From positions 3,782,001 to 3,846,000 of the forward strand of contig NZ_JAMZDZ010000001.1 of assembly GCF_024172085.1 (NCBI RefSeq): 64,000 nucleotides of DNA, given 5' to 3'. The position numbers were made by a program, and so were the translations under genes. Below the pieces are notes generated by a model that saw nothing but the letters and a program-made list of their open reading frames with translations, had not been told where the DNA came from and ran no database searches. This DNA comes from Hamadaea flava (GTDB taxonomy: Bacteria; Actinomycetota; Actinomycetes; Mycobacteriales; Micromonosporaceae). Of this stretch, positions 17,449-26,353 are shown in pieces; position 1 is the first letter of the stretch; each line of letters opens with the position of its first letter.

Positions 17449-18636
17449 CCCCTCCACCGCCGCCTCATACGCGGCCAGCAGCGAGATCTTCGACTGGTCC
17501 CACGACAGCGGGCCGGCGACCCGGGCCCGGCCGATCTCGCCCATCCGCTGCCGGTCCTCCGGCGAGTCCAGCAGGTACGCCGTGAGCTTGGCGAACTCCG
17601 ACTCGTCGTTGGCCGGGGCGTAGACAGCGGCGTCGCCGGCCGACACCCGGGCCTCGCGCAGGTCGAACGAGACGATCGGGCGGGACATCGCCATGTACTC
17701 CATGATCTTGTTCATCGTGGAGACGTCGTTCAGCGGGTTGAGCGGGTCAGGAGACAGGCACACGTCCGCGGTGGACAGATAGCGGAGCAGGTCTTCGTCG
17801 CTGATCCGGCCGGTGAACGTCACGTGGTCGGCCAGGCCCAGCTCGACGGCCAGGTCCTTCATCGCGTCGAAGGTGTCGCCCGCGCCGACGAAGGCGGCGT
17901 GCCAGTCGGTGCGGCCCTGCTCGTCCCGCAGCTTCGCCAGCGCGCGCAGCGCGTAGTCCACGCCGTCCTGCGGGCCCATCACGCCGAGGTAGCAGAGCAG
18001 ATACGGCTTGCCCTTGCGCAGCTCCGGTTCGGCCGGCACCTGCCGGAAACGCTCGACCTTGGGCGCGCTGCGGACGACGAACACCTGGTCCTCGCGCTTG
18101 CCGCCGCGGGTGAGCGCCGCCTCGCGGTAGCTCTCGTTCGTGGCGATCACGATGTCGGCGGCCTGATACGTCTTGCGTTCGAGCCAGCAGACCACCCGGT
18201 AGAGGAAGTCCCGGCCCCGGCCGAACCGGGACTCGTACAGCTCCGGCACCAGGTCGTGCTGGTCGAAGACGAACCGGGCGCCCCGCCGCCGGAACCGCTT
18301 GGCGAACAGGAAGAACAGGTCCGGCGGGTTGCAGGCGTGCACCACGTCGACCGGGCCGACCTTGCGCGCCAGCCGGTAGGTGTGCCACAGCGCCGAGCCG
18401 TACTCGCGCAGGTAGCCCTGCGGCCCGCCGGTCGCCGCCTTCAACGGGTACCGGTAGATGTGGACGCCGTCCAGCTCCACGTAGGGCTCGGTGTCCCGGC
18501 CGGTGCCCATCGGGCAGATGACGTTCACGGTCCAGCCCGCGTCGCGCAGCGCGCAGGACTCCTGCCAGACGCGCCGGTCGAACGGCACGGACAGGTTCTC
18601 GACGAGGATGAGCGCTTTACCAGCCAAGGCCCACAT
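17155..18636 (-). CDS. Glycosyltransferase family 4 with antisense-derived tail
   Basis: 493 aa. Residues 1-400 are a standard GT4: 'ILVENLSVPFDRRVWQES' at the start, 'VHACNPPDLFF', 'FDQHDLVPELYES', and the donor-site region with 'NKIMEYMAMSRPIVSFDL'. After 'AAYEAAVEGL' the last 90 residues are Pro/Arg/Gln-rich with no family resemblance, and they lie entirely opposite the GT2 gene. ATG 18636 overlaps the dehydrogenase 3' end by 20 bp. The enzyme would add a sugar to a growing lipid-linked glycan on the cytoplasmic face. It forms a minus-strand unit with the dehydrogenase. Confidence 0.86.
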   Translation of the reverse strand: MWALAGKALILVENLSVPFDRRVWQESCALRDAGWTVNVICPMGTGRDTEPYVELDGVHIYRYPLKAATGGPQGYLREYGSALWHTYRLARKVGPVDVVHACNPPDLFFLFAKRFRRRGARFVFDQHDLVPELYESRFGRGRDFLYRVVCWLERKTYQAADIVIATNESYREAALTRGGKREDQVFVVRSAPKVERFRQVPAEPELRKGKPYLLCYLGVMGPQDGVDYALRALAKLRDEQGRTDWHAAFVGAGDTFDAMKDLAVELGLADHVTFTGRISDEDLLRYLSTADVCLSPDPLNPLNDVSTMNKIMEYMAMSRPIVSFDLREARVSAGDAAVYAPANDESEFAKLTAYLLDSPEDRQRMGEIGRARVAGPLSWDQSKISLLAAYEAAVEGLTVPRPRWHPTADIETPRRPAPPAAQDRPAPVEEQDGQVAAGIQRAYFASRDQREQRTRTEPSLGGDPAQLGELPVAGPDADPSAQVRGDGPGRAHE

Positions 18637-19933
18637 ATCCCGGGTGCGCCCGGCGCGTCTCCGCGTCGGGAAGGCGGACGAGGTCGATGATCGGGCGGTC
18701 GCCGGCCCGGTCGAGGACCGGGCTCAGCGCCGGATCGGCGAAGCCGACGACACAGACCTCGGCGAAGTCGAGGACGTCGTCGGCGGAGTCGCACAGCAAC
18801 TCCCCGAGGTGCGGCAGGTGGCGGTCGATGTACTCCCGGTTGGCCCCCATCAGCCGGGACAGCGCCACGTTCGCGTCGTAGATCCGCAGCTCGTAGCCCT
18901 TGCCCACGAGCCGTTCGGCCAGCTCGACGAGCGGGCTCTCACGCAGGTCGTCGGTGCCCGGCTTGAAGGAGAGCCCGAACAGGCCGACCTTGCGCTTCCC
19001 GGTGCCGATGACCAGGTCGAGCGCGCGCTTGAGGTGCTCCTCGTTCGAGGGGAGCACGTGCGAGAGCAGCGGCACCGCGATGTCGGCGCGGCGGGCGGCG
19101 TACACCAGGCCCCGGAGGTCCTTCGGCAGGCAGGAACCGCCGAACGCGAACCCCGGGCGCAGGTAGGCCGGGCTGATGTTGAGCTTGCGGTCGGCCAGGA
19201 AGACGTCCATCATCCGGTGCGAGTCCACGCCCAGCGCGCGGCAGATCGCGCCCATCTCGTTGGCGAAGGCGATCTTCAGACCGTGGAACGAATTGTCGGC
19301 GTACTTGGCCATCTCGGCCACCGGCACCGGCACCCGGAACACCTCGCCTGGCAGACCCTCGTAGAGCGCCGCCACGACGTCCCCGCTGACCTTGTCGTAC
19401 TCCCCGATCACGGTCTTCGGCGGGTCCAGGAAGTCCTTGACGCTCGAGCCCTCACGCAGGAACTCCGGGTTGTACGCGACACCGAAGTCGACCCCGGCGG
19501 AGCGGCCGGAAGCCTTCTCCAGCAACGGAACGAGCAGTGATTCGCAGGTGCCCGGCAGCATCGTGCTGCGGAACACGACAGTGTGCCACCGGTCCAACCC
19601 GGCCAGCGCCTCGCCGATCTCCGCCGACACCCGTTCGAGGTACTCCGTCGACAGGCTGCCGCTGGGCGCGGACGGCGTACCGACGCAGACCAGCGACACA
19701 TCGGTCGCCCGGATCGCCGACGCGAGGTCGACCGTCGCCCGCAGCGCGCCGGACGCGACCACCTCGGCGGTCAGCTCGCCGATCCGCTCCTCGACGACGG
19801 GCGCCTGGCCGCGGCCGATGAGTTCCACCTTGACCGGGCTGACGTCGACGCCCACCACCTCGTGGCCGCGTGCGGCCAGGCAGGCGGCGGAGACGCTGCC
19901 CACGTAGCCCAGGCCGATGACGCTGATCCTCAT
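18617..19933 (-). CDS. Nucleotide-sugar 6-dehydrogenase, GDP-mannose dehydrogenase (AlgD)-like
   Basis: 438 aa from ATG 19933, preceded by AAGGAAGG; an upstream start at 20089 would add 52 Arg/Pro-rich residues. It has the NAD-binding GLGYVG, the middle-domain NPEFLREG, the catalytic Cys in FGGSCLPKD and the C-terminal 'GTDDLRESPLVELAE'. Several stretches (GVDFGVAYNPEFLRE, GKGYELRIYDANV, 'GANREYIDRHLPHL') resemble GDP-mannose dehydrogenase more than typical UDP-glucose dehydrogenase, judging from memory of AlgD. It would make a uronic-acid donor (GDP-mannuronate or UDP-glucuronate) for the glycan. It is upstream of GT4 and downstream of the GNAT gene. Confidence 0.85.
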   Translation of the reverse strand: MRISVIGLGYVGSVSAACLAARGHEVVGVDVSPVKVELIGRGQAPVVEERIGELTAEVVASGALRATVDLASAIRATDVSLVCVGTPSAPSGSLSTEYLERVSAEIGEALAGLDRWHTVVFRSTMLPGTCESLLVPLLEKASGRSAGVDFGVAYNPEFLREGSSVKDFLDPPKTVIGEYDKVSGDVVAALYEGLPGEVFRVPVPVAEMAKYADNSFHGLKIAFANEMGAICRALGVDSHRMMDVFLADRKLNISPAYLRPGFAFGGSCLPKDLRGLVYAARRADIAVPLLSHVLPSNEEHLKRALDLVIGTGKRKVGLFGLSFKPGTDDLRESPLVELAERLVGKGYELRIYDANVALSRLMGANREYIDRHLPHLGELLCDSADDVLDFAEVCVVGFADPALSPVLDRAGDRPIIDLVRLPDAETRRAHPGYVGLGW

Positions 19934-19961
19934 ATCACTTGCCTTCCTTGGAGACGGTCGT

Positions 19962-21086
19962 TCATGGCAGTTCCCGCTCCCGGCGCGTGTCCGGGGAGCC
20001 ACCCTCGCCAAGGGATCGGGAACCGCCACCACGCATCGCTCGGACGGCGCGGCGCAGGCCGGGGCCGAGCGGGGACGACTTGGCGGCACCGACGACGGTT
20101 CCGTGCAGGCGGCGCAGGGCCCGACGAGCCGAACTACGAGTGACCAGACCCTGGGCGACCGACATCTCGCCGGTCTTGGCCCGGCGCTTGTACTCGTCCT
20201 CGCCCCGGCCGAGGTCGATGCGAGTGACGCCGAGGCCGGGCGCGGCCGCCACCAGTTCGCGGAGCAACATCCAGCCCGGGGCGAGCTTGGCGAACTCGGG
20301 GTCGTAGACCGGGAACCACCAGTGCAGTACGCCGCCCGACCGCAGTCCGAAGTGCGCGGCGACCAGGCGAGGCCCGGCGTGCAGAGTGGACAGGATGCCC
20401 GCGAACTCCGGATCCCGCGTACGCAGCAACGACCGCAGCAGGTGCACCCGACGCGGATCGGCGAAATAGTCGGCGGCGCCGGTGGCGGCGTACTGCCCCC
20501 GTTTCAGCTCGATGAGCTGGTCGAGGGCGGCGTCGTCGACGACGTCCACGGCGAACCGCACCGTCCCGTACGCCTTCTCCGTCTTCGCTGTGTGCCGGCG
20601 CGCCTGCCCGATGTTGCTTTTTCCGCTGCTGGACGCCCGGCCCAGGTAGCCGTCGAGGCCGCCGGTGACGTCGAGATAGGGCGACGGCCGCCGGGACTCG
20701 ATCCACGGCGTGAACTCCGCTCCCGTCCCGTCTTCGTCGTCGACGAGCAGGTGGTCGAACGCGTATCCGCGTACCCCTCCGGAGAGCAGGTCCAGGGGCG
20801 CGAACCGGGAGCCGGGCGCGCGGATCGGGCCTTGGAAGTCGGCCCCGGGCCACCCGACCGGCCGCAGTTCGCCGCCGTCCTGATGGGTCGGCAGCAGGGC
20901 CTGGATCTCGCCTGCGGCGTCCGTCGCGACGGCGACCCGCACCGGTACGCCCGCCGCGTGCACCGCCGCCGCGAAGCCCGGATGGAAGTACGGGCTGTCC
21001 AACCGGGTGTTGGCCGCCCGTAGGGCATGCCAGGCGTCGAGCTGCCGGTTGGTCAGCTCGGTGAGGTCGTGATTCGTGATCGGCAT
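19962..21086 (-). CDS. FemAB/CelD-like GNAT acyltransferase
   Basis: 374 aa from ATG 21086, which has GGGGGGA seven bases upstream; the TTG at 21107 is less likely. The fold is the double-GNAT type (Acetyltransf_6/CelD). A conserved block near residues 155-175 (GKSNIGQARRH) and 'LHWWFPVYDPEFAKLAPG' near residue 260 match family patterns, followed by 'RIDLGRGEDEYKRR'. Members transfer acyl or aminoacyl groups in polysaccharide and cell-wall pathways and are common in exopolysaccharide loci. The last 60 residues are basic and Gly-rich. It sits in a minus-strand run from deacetylase to GT4. The substrate is unknown. Confidence 0.8.
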   Translation of the reverse strand: MPITNHDLTELTNRQLDAWHALRAANTRLDSPYFHPGFAAAVHAAGVPVRVAVATDAAGEIQALLPTHQDGGELRPVGWPGADFQGPIRAPGSRFAPLDLLSGGVRGYAFDHLLVDDEDGTGAEFTPWIESRRPSPYLDVTGGLDGYLGRASSSGKSNIGQARRHTAKTEKAYGTVRFAVDVVDDAALDQLIELKRGQYAATGAADYFADPRRVHLLRSLLRTRDPEFAGILSTLHAGPRLVAAHFGLRSGGVLHWWFPVYDPEFAKLAPGWMLLRELVAAAPGLGVTRIDLGRGEDEYKRRAKTGEMSVAQGLVTRSSARRALRRLHGTVVGAAKSSPLGPGLRRAVRAMRGGGSRSLGEGGSPDTRRERELP

Positions 21087-21118
21087 TCCATCCCCCCAGA
21101 TCGACAATGGCCGTCAGC

Positions 21119-22030
21119 TCATGTCGCGAGCGCTCGAAGTCGCCGCGACGGCCGCAGCAGCGCGACCACCGCGGCGCGCGCCCGTTGTCGGCCGAGGGCG
21201 GCGCGCAGGGTTTCGCCCGCGAGCACGATCAGGAAGTACGCCCCACCGGCGAGCGCCGAGTTGCGGCGGCGGTAGAGGGTCACCTTGTTGACCACGCTGA
21301 GCGCGTTGAGGGTCGGATTGATCTGCTGTTCGCCGCCGATGTGGGTGATCTCGGCGGCCGGCTCGTACCAGAGGGTCCAGCCGCGGTCGCCCGCGCGCAG
21401 CGCGAAGTCGGTCTCCTCGCTGTAGAGCAGGAAGCTCTCGTCCCAGGGGCCCACGTCGCGTAGGGCAGCCGCTGAGATCAGCATGGCCGCCCCGGTGGCC
21501 CACGAGTAGGCGCCGGGCAGGTCCCGCTCCCGGGGATCGGTGATCAGCTCGCCGAACCCCGGCAGCCGCCCGGCGACCCGGCCGAGGAACGCCTCGCCGA
21601 ACGCGCGCCGCAACGTGGGGGCGTACCGCAGGGAGGGCTGGAACGAGCCGTCCTCGTTCAGCAGCTTCGGCACGGCGATGCCGCACGTGCTGCGCTGGAG
21701 CGTCGCGGCGAGCCGGGCGAGGGTGTCGGGACGCAGCCGGCAGTCCGGGTTCAGCACCATGACGGCGTCGTACTCGCCCGGCACGGCGGCCACGCCTGCG
21801 TTGATCCCGGCGGCGAAGCCGGCGTTGCGGCCCACCGCCAGCGGGATGACCGGCAGGTCGAATCCCTTCGCAACGGTCAGTGAGTCGTCGCGGGAGGCGT
21901 TGTCGGCGACCACGACGGCGGTCAGGCGTACGCCCCGCTGTCCTTCGAGCGACCGCAGGCAGCCCGCGAGGACGTCGGCGCTGTTGTAGGTGACGATGAC
22001 GACCGCGATACGCGGTTCGGGCGTGGTCAC
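21119..22030 (-). CDS. Glycosyltransferase family 2, rhamnosyltransferase-like (2)
   Basis: 303 aa from GTG 22030, overlapping the deacetylase stop as GTGA. Motifs: 'VVIVTYNSADVLAGCLRSL', ADNASRDDS, the 'VMVLNPDCRL' metal site in the WbbL-like variant, 'FLLYSEETDFALRAG' as the acidic acceptor motif, and a His in THIGG. This combination resembles dTDP-rhamnose-using transferases. A hydrophobic C-terminal stretch (AYFLIVLAGETLRAAL) may anchor it. It follows the deacetylase in the same operon. Confidence 0.87.
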   Translation of the reverse strand: MTTPEPRIAVVIVTYNSADVLAGCLRSLEGQRGVRLTAVVVADNASRDDSLTVAKGFDLPVIPLAVGRNAGFAAGINAGVAAVPGEYDAVMVLNPDCRLRPDTLARLAATLQRSTCGIAVPKLLNEDGSFQPSLRYAPTLRRAFGEAFLGRVAGRLPGFGELITDPRERDLPGAYSWATGAAMLISAAALRDVGPWDESFLLYSEETDFALRAGDRGWTLWYEPAAEITHIGGEQQINPTLNALSVVNKVTLYRRRNSALAGGAYFLIVLAGETLRAALGRQRARAAVVALLRPSRRLRALAT

Positions 22031-22683
22031 GGCTTCCCCCGGAGTCGTTTCGCGGTTCGGGCCGCCAGGCGGCGGGCGCGCTGAGCCGGCCCGGGCCGGC
22101 CGTCCACGACGGCGGTCAGCCAGGCGGCGTCCATGTCGTGACGCAGACTGTTGCGCGGTTGCAGCCAGGCCGACGGCTTGGCCGGTCCCCCGTCGCTGCT
22201 CAACACCCGCCGTACGCCCACATGGCGCAGGCGCTTGAGCACCCGCCGGTCGTAGGAGCCGAACGGGATCGCGACGCTGTCGACCGGCCCGCCGACGAGG
22301 TCGCCCAGTACGCGATGCGCCTCCTGGAACTCCTCGCGCGCCTCGCTCTCGTCGACGCGACGCCAGTCCCGGTGCGCCCAGCCGTGTGAGCCGACCGGCA
22401 TCCCCGCCTTGACCAGCTCGCGTACGCCGTCGGCGTCGAGCCGCCCGGGTTCGCCCAGCAGCCCGGCGAGCACGAAGAACTCGGCGGTCAGCCCGCGGTC
22501 GAGCAGCCGGGGCAGGGCGATCTCCAGATCGGACGCGTTCCCGTCGTCGAACGTGATGCGGACATGGTCACGCCGCGCCGCCAGATCGAGCATCTGCTCG
22601 AACTGCCCGACGCTCACCCAGGTTCGGTCCTCACCCGGCGCGAGATCGCGGTCGGTCGGCCCGATCCCGTGCACGTTTATCAT
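22027..22683 (-). CDS. Polysaccharide deacetylase (NodB homology, CE4)
   Basis: 218 aa from ATG 22683; a TTG at 22719 with a weak AGGCGA upstream is the alternative start. Motif 1 is TFDDGN (catalytic and metal Asp) and motif 2 is SHGWAH (HxxxH metal site). Later 'IPFGSYDRRVLKRL' corresponds to motif 3. There is no signal peptide, so it may act on cytoplasmic lipid-linked intermediates, unlike most secreted CE4 enzymes. It is first in the minus-strand unit that continues with GT2, GNAT, dehydrogenase and GT4, and is divergent from the Wzz-like gene. Confidence 0.85.
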   Translation of the reverse strand: MINVHGIGPTDRDLAPGEDRTWVSVGQFEQMLDLAARRDHVRITFDDGNASDLEIALPRLLDRGLTAEFFVLAGLLGEPGRLDADGVRELVKAGMPVGSHGWAHRDWRRVDESEAREEFQEAHRVLGDLVGGPVDSVAIPFGSYDRRVLKRLRHVGVRRVLSSDGGPAKPSAWLQPRNSLRHDMDAAWLTAVVDGRPGPAQRARRLAARTAKRLRGKP

Positions 22684-23001
22684 GATGATCGATGCACCGA
22701 GGGCATCTGAGCTGCGCAATGAATCGCCTATCGTTCTTCGGTCAGGTCGAGCCGCGGCCGACCGGGACCGTTAGATCGTGAGGTTTCGTCGACTCAACGG
22801 GCCATCGGCGAATCGGGCGGACCGAATGTCCGCAAGCCGACACGGTCATGATTGCTTCCCCCCTGGTCGGGCCATGCCATCATGGGGCCCGCTCATCTAC
22901 GATCGAGCTGCTGAAGACGTGCTCACCTCGGTCGCGACCAACATCGACAGACGCTCGCGACGACACGGCAGATATCTATGCCGACCTATGGAAGGACGAC
23001 G
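22684..23001. promoter_or_regulatory. 318-bp divergent control region of the glycan locus
   Basis: It separates the left-going deacetylase unit from the right-going Wzz/Wzy unit, so it should hold both promoters. An ATG at 22978 opens the Wzz frame early but has no ribosome site. GGAAGG lies just upstream of GTG 23002. No operator could be named with confidence. Confidence 0.45.
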
Positions 23002-23973
23002 GTGGACTTCTGGGACCTCGCCAAGGTGCTCTTCCGGAACTGGGTGGTCGCCGTCCCGATGCTGCTGCTCACCACCGGTCTGACGGTGCTGACCTTCAGC
23101 GCGATCAAGCCCGACTACGTCGCCACCGCCTTCGTCCAACTCGTACCGCCGGCGACGCCGGTGCCGGCCAAGGTCGGCGAGCCGGCGCGCGTACAGGTGA
23201 ATCCCTGGCTCGGCCAGGGTTTGCAGACGCTCGGCAACGCCGCGATCGTCACCGTGCAGGAGCAGTCGGTCGTGGACGCGATGAAGGCCGCGGGCTACAC
23301 CGACTCGTTCACCTTCGAGATGGGCGGCGACAGCCCGCTGGTGAAGATCGAGGCGGTCGGCAAGTCCAAGGAGCAGGCCTCGGGCACCGCCGACGAACTG
23401 GTCGCCCGATACAGCGAGAGCGTCACGACGCTGCAGAAGAACGAGCGCGTGATCGACGCCGACCTGATCGCGCCGCGCCGGCTCGACCGGGGCACCAACG
23501 TCGAGAAGTCGAACTCCAACGTCAAGCGCGCGCTGGTCGCGGTGTTCGTCGCCGGCCTGATGCTCACCGTCGCGGCGACCGTCGGCTTCGACGCGCTTCT
23601 GCGCTCCCGCGCCAAGCGCCGGGCCGGCGCGATGTCGGCCGCGGAGCTGGCGGCGGCCCGGGAACGCGCCGTCGGCATGGCTTCCGGCGTACGCCTGAGC
23701 AGCGTCGGCACGCTGTATCGCCCGCGCGCCATCACCACGGCGACCGGGGGACCGTCCGGCGGCACGCCCCCGGACGAGGCCACGGCCTGGTCCGCCGGCG
23801 ACCAGACGGTCGTCTACCGGACGGTCGACGACGTGATCGAGCCGACCGACATCGCCGACCCCGACGACGAGGACAAGCCCGAGGTCGAGGACGCGACCCT
23901 GGTGCTGCCCTCGTTCACGCCCATGAACGGCGTAGAGATTCCGCGCCCGTCGGCCTGGCCGAGCAAAGAGTGA
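23002..23973 (+). CDS. Wzz-like chain-length/polymerisation co-factor
   Basis: 323 aa from GTG 23002 (GGAAGG upstream, protein start VDFWDLAKVLF); ATG 22978 would add eight residues. A transmembrane helix lies near residues 14-34 and a second near residues 175-200, with an extracytoplasmic region between ('YVATAFVQLVPPATP', later a short coiled coil). This is the Wzz/CapA topology. The cytoplasmic tail is about 120 residues, acidic and disordered, with no Walker motifs, so no BY-kinase domain is fused. It is overlapped by the Wzy-like gene (GTGA). Confidence 0.8.
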   Translation: MDFWDLAKVLFRNWVVAVPMLLLTTGLTVLTFSAIKPDYVATAFVQLVPPATPVPAKVGEPARVQVNPWLGQGLQTLGNAAIVTVQEQSVVDAMKAAGYTDSFTFEMGGDSPLVKIEAVGKSKEQASGTADELVARYSESVTTLQKNERVIDADLIAPRRLDRGTNVEKSNSNVKRALVAVFVAGLMLTVAATVGFDALLRSRAKRRAGAMSAAELAAARERAVGMASGVRLSSVGTLYRPRAITTATGGPSGGTPPDEATAWSAGDQTVVYRTVDDVIEPTDIADPDDEDKPEVEDATLVLPSFTPMNGVEIPRPSAWPSKE

Positions 23974-25418
23974 CCGACGGCCTGGCCGAACGGCAGGTGG
24001 CCGACGTCGAGCGGCAGGTAGCCGACGTCGCCGGCCGCCGGGCGGATCTGGAGCCGTCGCTGGTCTCGGGCCGGACCTACGCCACCCGCCGGCGGATCGG
24101 CCGGGTGGACGCGCCGCTCGTGCTGTGCCTGATGATCGTCATGATCGGGCTCATCCCGTTCAACCTGATCGTCCCGGGCATGACCGACCTCGCCCGGCCC
24201 GGCATCATCCTGGCGCTCGGGTTGTTCGGCTGGTGGTTCATCACGCGCTTCACCACCCACCTGTCGATGCGCGGGCCGCAGCCGCTGCGCTGGGCCCTGC
24301 TGTTCTTCATGATGAGCATCCTGCTGTCGTACGCCGTCGGCTTCATCCGTGGACTGACCACGATGGAGGCCAACGGGGCGGACCGGTCGCTGCTCTTCTT
24401 CTGCGCGCTCGCCGGGATCATCCTCATGACCGCCGACGGCCTGCCGAACTGGCAGCGGCTGCGCACGGTGGTCAACGTCCTCGTCGTGGTGGCCGCGCTG
24501 ATGGCCGTCATCGGCCTCATGCAGTACATGTTCTCGGTCGACCTGACGCAGTACCTGGTGATCCCGGGCTTGCAGTCCAAGTACGACGCGCTCGGCTTCA
24601 TGATGCGCGGCAGCAGCTACCGGGTCGCCGGCACGACCGCGCACTACATCGAGCTGGCCACCGTGCTCGCCCTCGCCCTCCCGTACGCCGTGCACGTGGC
24701 GCGATTCGGCGAGAAGCGCTGGCAGAAGCAGCTGGCGCTGGTGTCGGCGGCGCTGATCGCGGCCGGCGTCGGCGCCACGATCTCGCGTACGGGGATTCTG
24801 GCGATCGGCGTCATGTTCGTGTGCCTGTTCCCGGTGTGGAACTGGCGGATGCGCTTCAACATCGGGGTGCTCAGCGTCCTGCTGTTGGGCGTGCTCGCCG
24901 GGGTGAGCCCGGGGCTCTACCGGACGTTGTTCTCCATCTTCTCCAACGCCTCCGACGACACCTCCGTCTCGGCCCGCTACGAGCGCTACCCCATGGTCTT
25001 CTCGTATGTCGCGCAACATCCGTGGCTCGGGCGCGGCACCGGCACCTGGATTCCGCCGCAGTACCAGATCCTCGACAACCAGTGGCTGGTCACGCTGCTC
25101 ACCAACGGCGCTCTCGGGGTAATCGCCCTGGCGGCCCTGCACATCACCGGCATCGTGCTGGCGTACCGGGCGCTCAAGCGCTCGGCCAACGACGACGAGA
25201 AGCACCTCTGCGCGGTGGTCCTGTCCACTCAGGTCATGGCGCTGCTCGTAGCCGGGACGTTCGACTCGCTCAGCTTCACCACCTACGCCGTGGTCATGGC
25301 CCTCTCGCTGGGCCTCTGCGGCGCCGTCTGGCGGCTCACCCACCCGGAGCCGCAGATCAGGACCTCGACGACCCGCTGGTTCCTCGGCGGCGTCTACCGG
25401 CCGGAGGTGACGCGGTGA
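23970..25418 (+). CDS. Wzy/O-antigen-ligase family membrane protein
   Basis: 482 aa from GTG 23970, which overlaps the Wzz stop by 4 bp. The frame stays open far upstream, but that part is antisense-like noise. After 45 polar residues, with a repeat of 'RQVADVE', there are about 11-12 transmembrane helices. The large loop before the last helices carries the Wzy_C-type 'HPWLGRGTGTW' and an Arg-rich 'SARYERYPM'. Such proteins polymerise or ligate lipid-linked glycan on the outer face of the membrane. Pairing with the Wzz-like gene supports a polymerase role. Confidence 0.85.
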   Translation: MTDGLAERQVADVERQVADVAGRRADLEPSLVSGRTYATRRRIGRVDAPLVLCLMIVMIGLIPFNLIVPGMTDLARPGIILALGLFGWWFITRFTTHLSMRGPQPLRWALLFFMMSILLSYAVGFIRGLTTMEANGADRSLLFFCALAGIILMTADGLPNWQRLRTVVNVLVVVAALMAVIGLMQYMFSVDLTQYLVIPGLQSKYDALGFMMRGSSYRVAGTTAHYIELATVLALALPYAVHVARFGEKRWQKQLALVSAALIAAGVGATISRTGILAIGVMFVCLFPVWNWRMRFNIGVLSVLLLGVLAGVSPGLYRTLFSIFSNASDDTSVSARYERYPMVFSYVAQHPWLGRGTGTWIPPQYQILDNQWLVTLLTNGALGVIALAALHITGIVLAYRALKRSANDDEKHLCAVVLSTQVMALLVAGTFDSLSFTTYAVVMALSLGLCGAVWRLTHPEPQIRTSTTRWFLGGVYRPEVTR

Positions 25419-26353
25419 CCCGCCCCTTCCGCTTCATCGCCCCGATGCCCCGCCTCACCGTGCCGCCACCGCGGTGGCGTGCCGAGCTGCGCCGTCTGGA
25501 GGATCTCGGCTTCCACACGGTCGCCGTCTCCGACCATTTCACCCAGGGCTGGATGATGGAGCCGATCGTCGCGATGACCGCGGCCGCCGAGGCCACGACC
25601 ACGCTGCGCGTGCTCAGCCTCGTGCTCGGCAACGACTACCGGCATCCCGTCCTGCTCCACAAGGCCATGGCCACGCTCGACGTCCTGTCCGGCGGGCGGG
25701 TGGAGATCGGACTCGGCGCGGGCTGGCTGCCGGGCGACTACCACGCCGCTGGTCTCCAGCTCGATTCCCCAGGGGTACGCATAGCGCGGCTGGCCGAGTC
25801 CGTTCAGGTGGTGAAGGGGCTGTTCGCGTCCGATCCGCTGACCTTCGCAGGGCGGCATTACCGCATCACCGAGCTGGACGGGCTGCCGAAGCCGGTGCAA
25901 CGGCCGCATCCGCCGATCCTCGTCGGCGGCGGAAGCCGGAAGGTGCTGGGGTTGGCCGGGCAGCTGGCCGACATCGTCGGGGTGAACCCGAGCCTGAAAC
26001 CCGACGCCGCCGCCGGTTCGGCCGTGCTCGACCTGACCGAGGACCGGGTCGCCGAGAAGATCGCGTGGGCGAAGGCCGGCGCGACGGCGGCCGGCCGCGA
26101 CCCGTCGGTGCTGGACTTCCAGATCAGCGTGCTGTCCCTCGACGTCACCGACGTTCCGGGCGCCCAGCGCTGGACCTCCAGCCTGGCTCAGGGCGTCGAC
26201 CGGCAGGTGCTGGCGGCCAGCCCGGCGGTCCTGCACGGGCCGGCCGCGTACTGCGCGGAGCAGTTGCACAAATGGCGTGAGGTGCTGGGGCTGAACCAGT
26301 TCCACCTCGGCGGCGACCCCGTCGCGGCGGCCGCCGTCCTCGCCAAGCTCTAA
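25415..26353 (+). CDS. F420-dependent LLM-class oxidoreductase
   Basis: 312 aa from GTG 25415 (GTGA overlap with the Wzy gene). Luciferase-like TIM barrel: 'TRPFRFIAPMPRL' start, 'VAVSDHFTQGWMMEP', 'LGNDYRHPVLLHKAMATLD', 'GRVEIGLGAGW' and 'PHPPILVGGGSRKVLGLA'. This resembles the group of F420-using enzymes whose N-terminus reads RPFRF. The substrate is unknown. Its position inside a glycan operon is odd. It may modify a sugar or lipid, or simply be a passenger. Its stop overlaps that of the convergent GT2 gene by 4 bp. Confidence 0.86.
   Translation: MTRPFRFIAPMPRLTVPPPRWRAELRRLEDLGFHTVAVSDHFTQGWMMEPIVAMTAAAEATTTLRVLSLVLGNDYRHPVLLHKAMATLDVLSGGRVEIGLGAGWLPGDYHAAGLQLDSPGVRIARLAESVQVVKGLFASDPLTFAGRHYRITELDGLPKPVQRPHPPILVGGGSRKVLGLAGQLADIVGVNPSLKPDAAAGSAVLDLTEDRVAEKIAWAKAGATAAGRDPSVLDFQISVLSLDVTDVPGAQRWTSSLAQGVDRQVLAASPAVLHGPAAYCAEQLHKWREVLGLNQFHLGGDPVAAAAVLAKL

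Noticed and set aside
22848-23969. Upstream extension of the Wzy-like frame
   Set aside because: It overlaps the whole Wzz-like gene in another frame and is Arg/Gly-rich; GTG 23970 gives a GTGA overlap and a normal protein.
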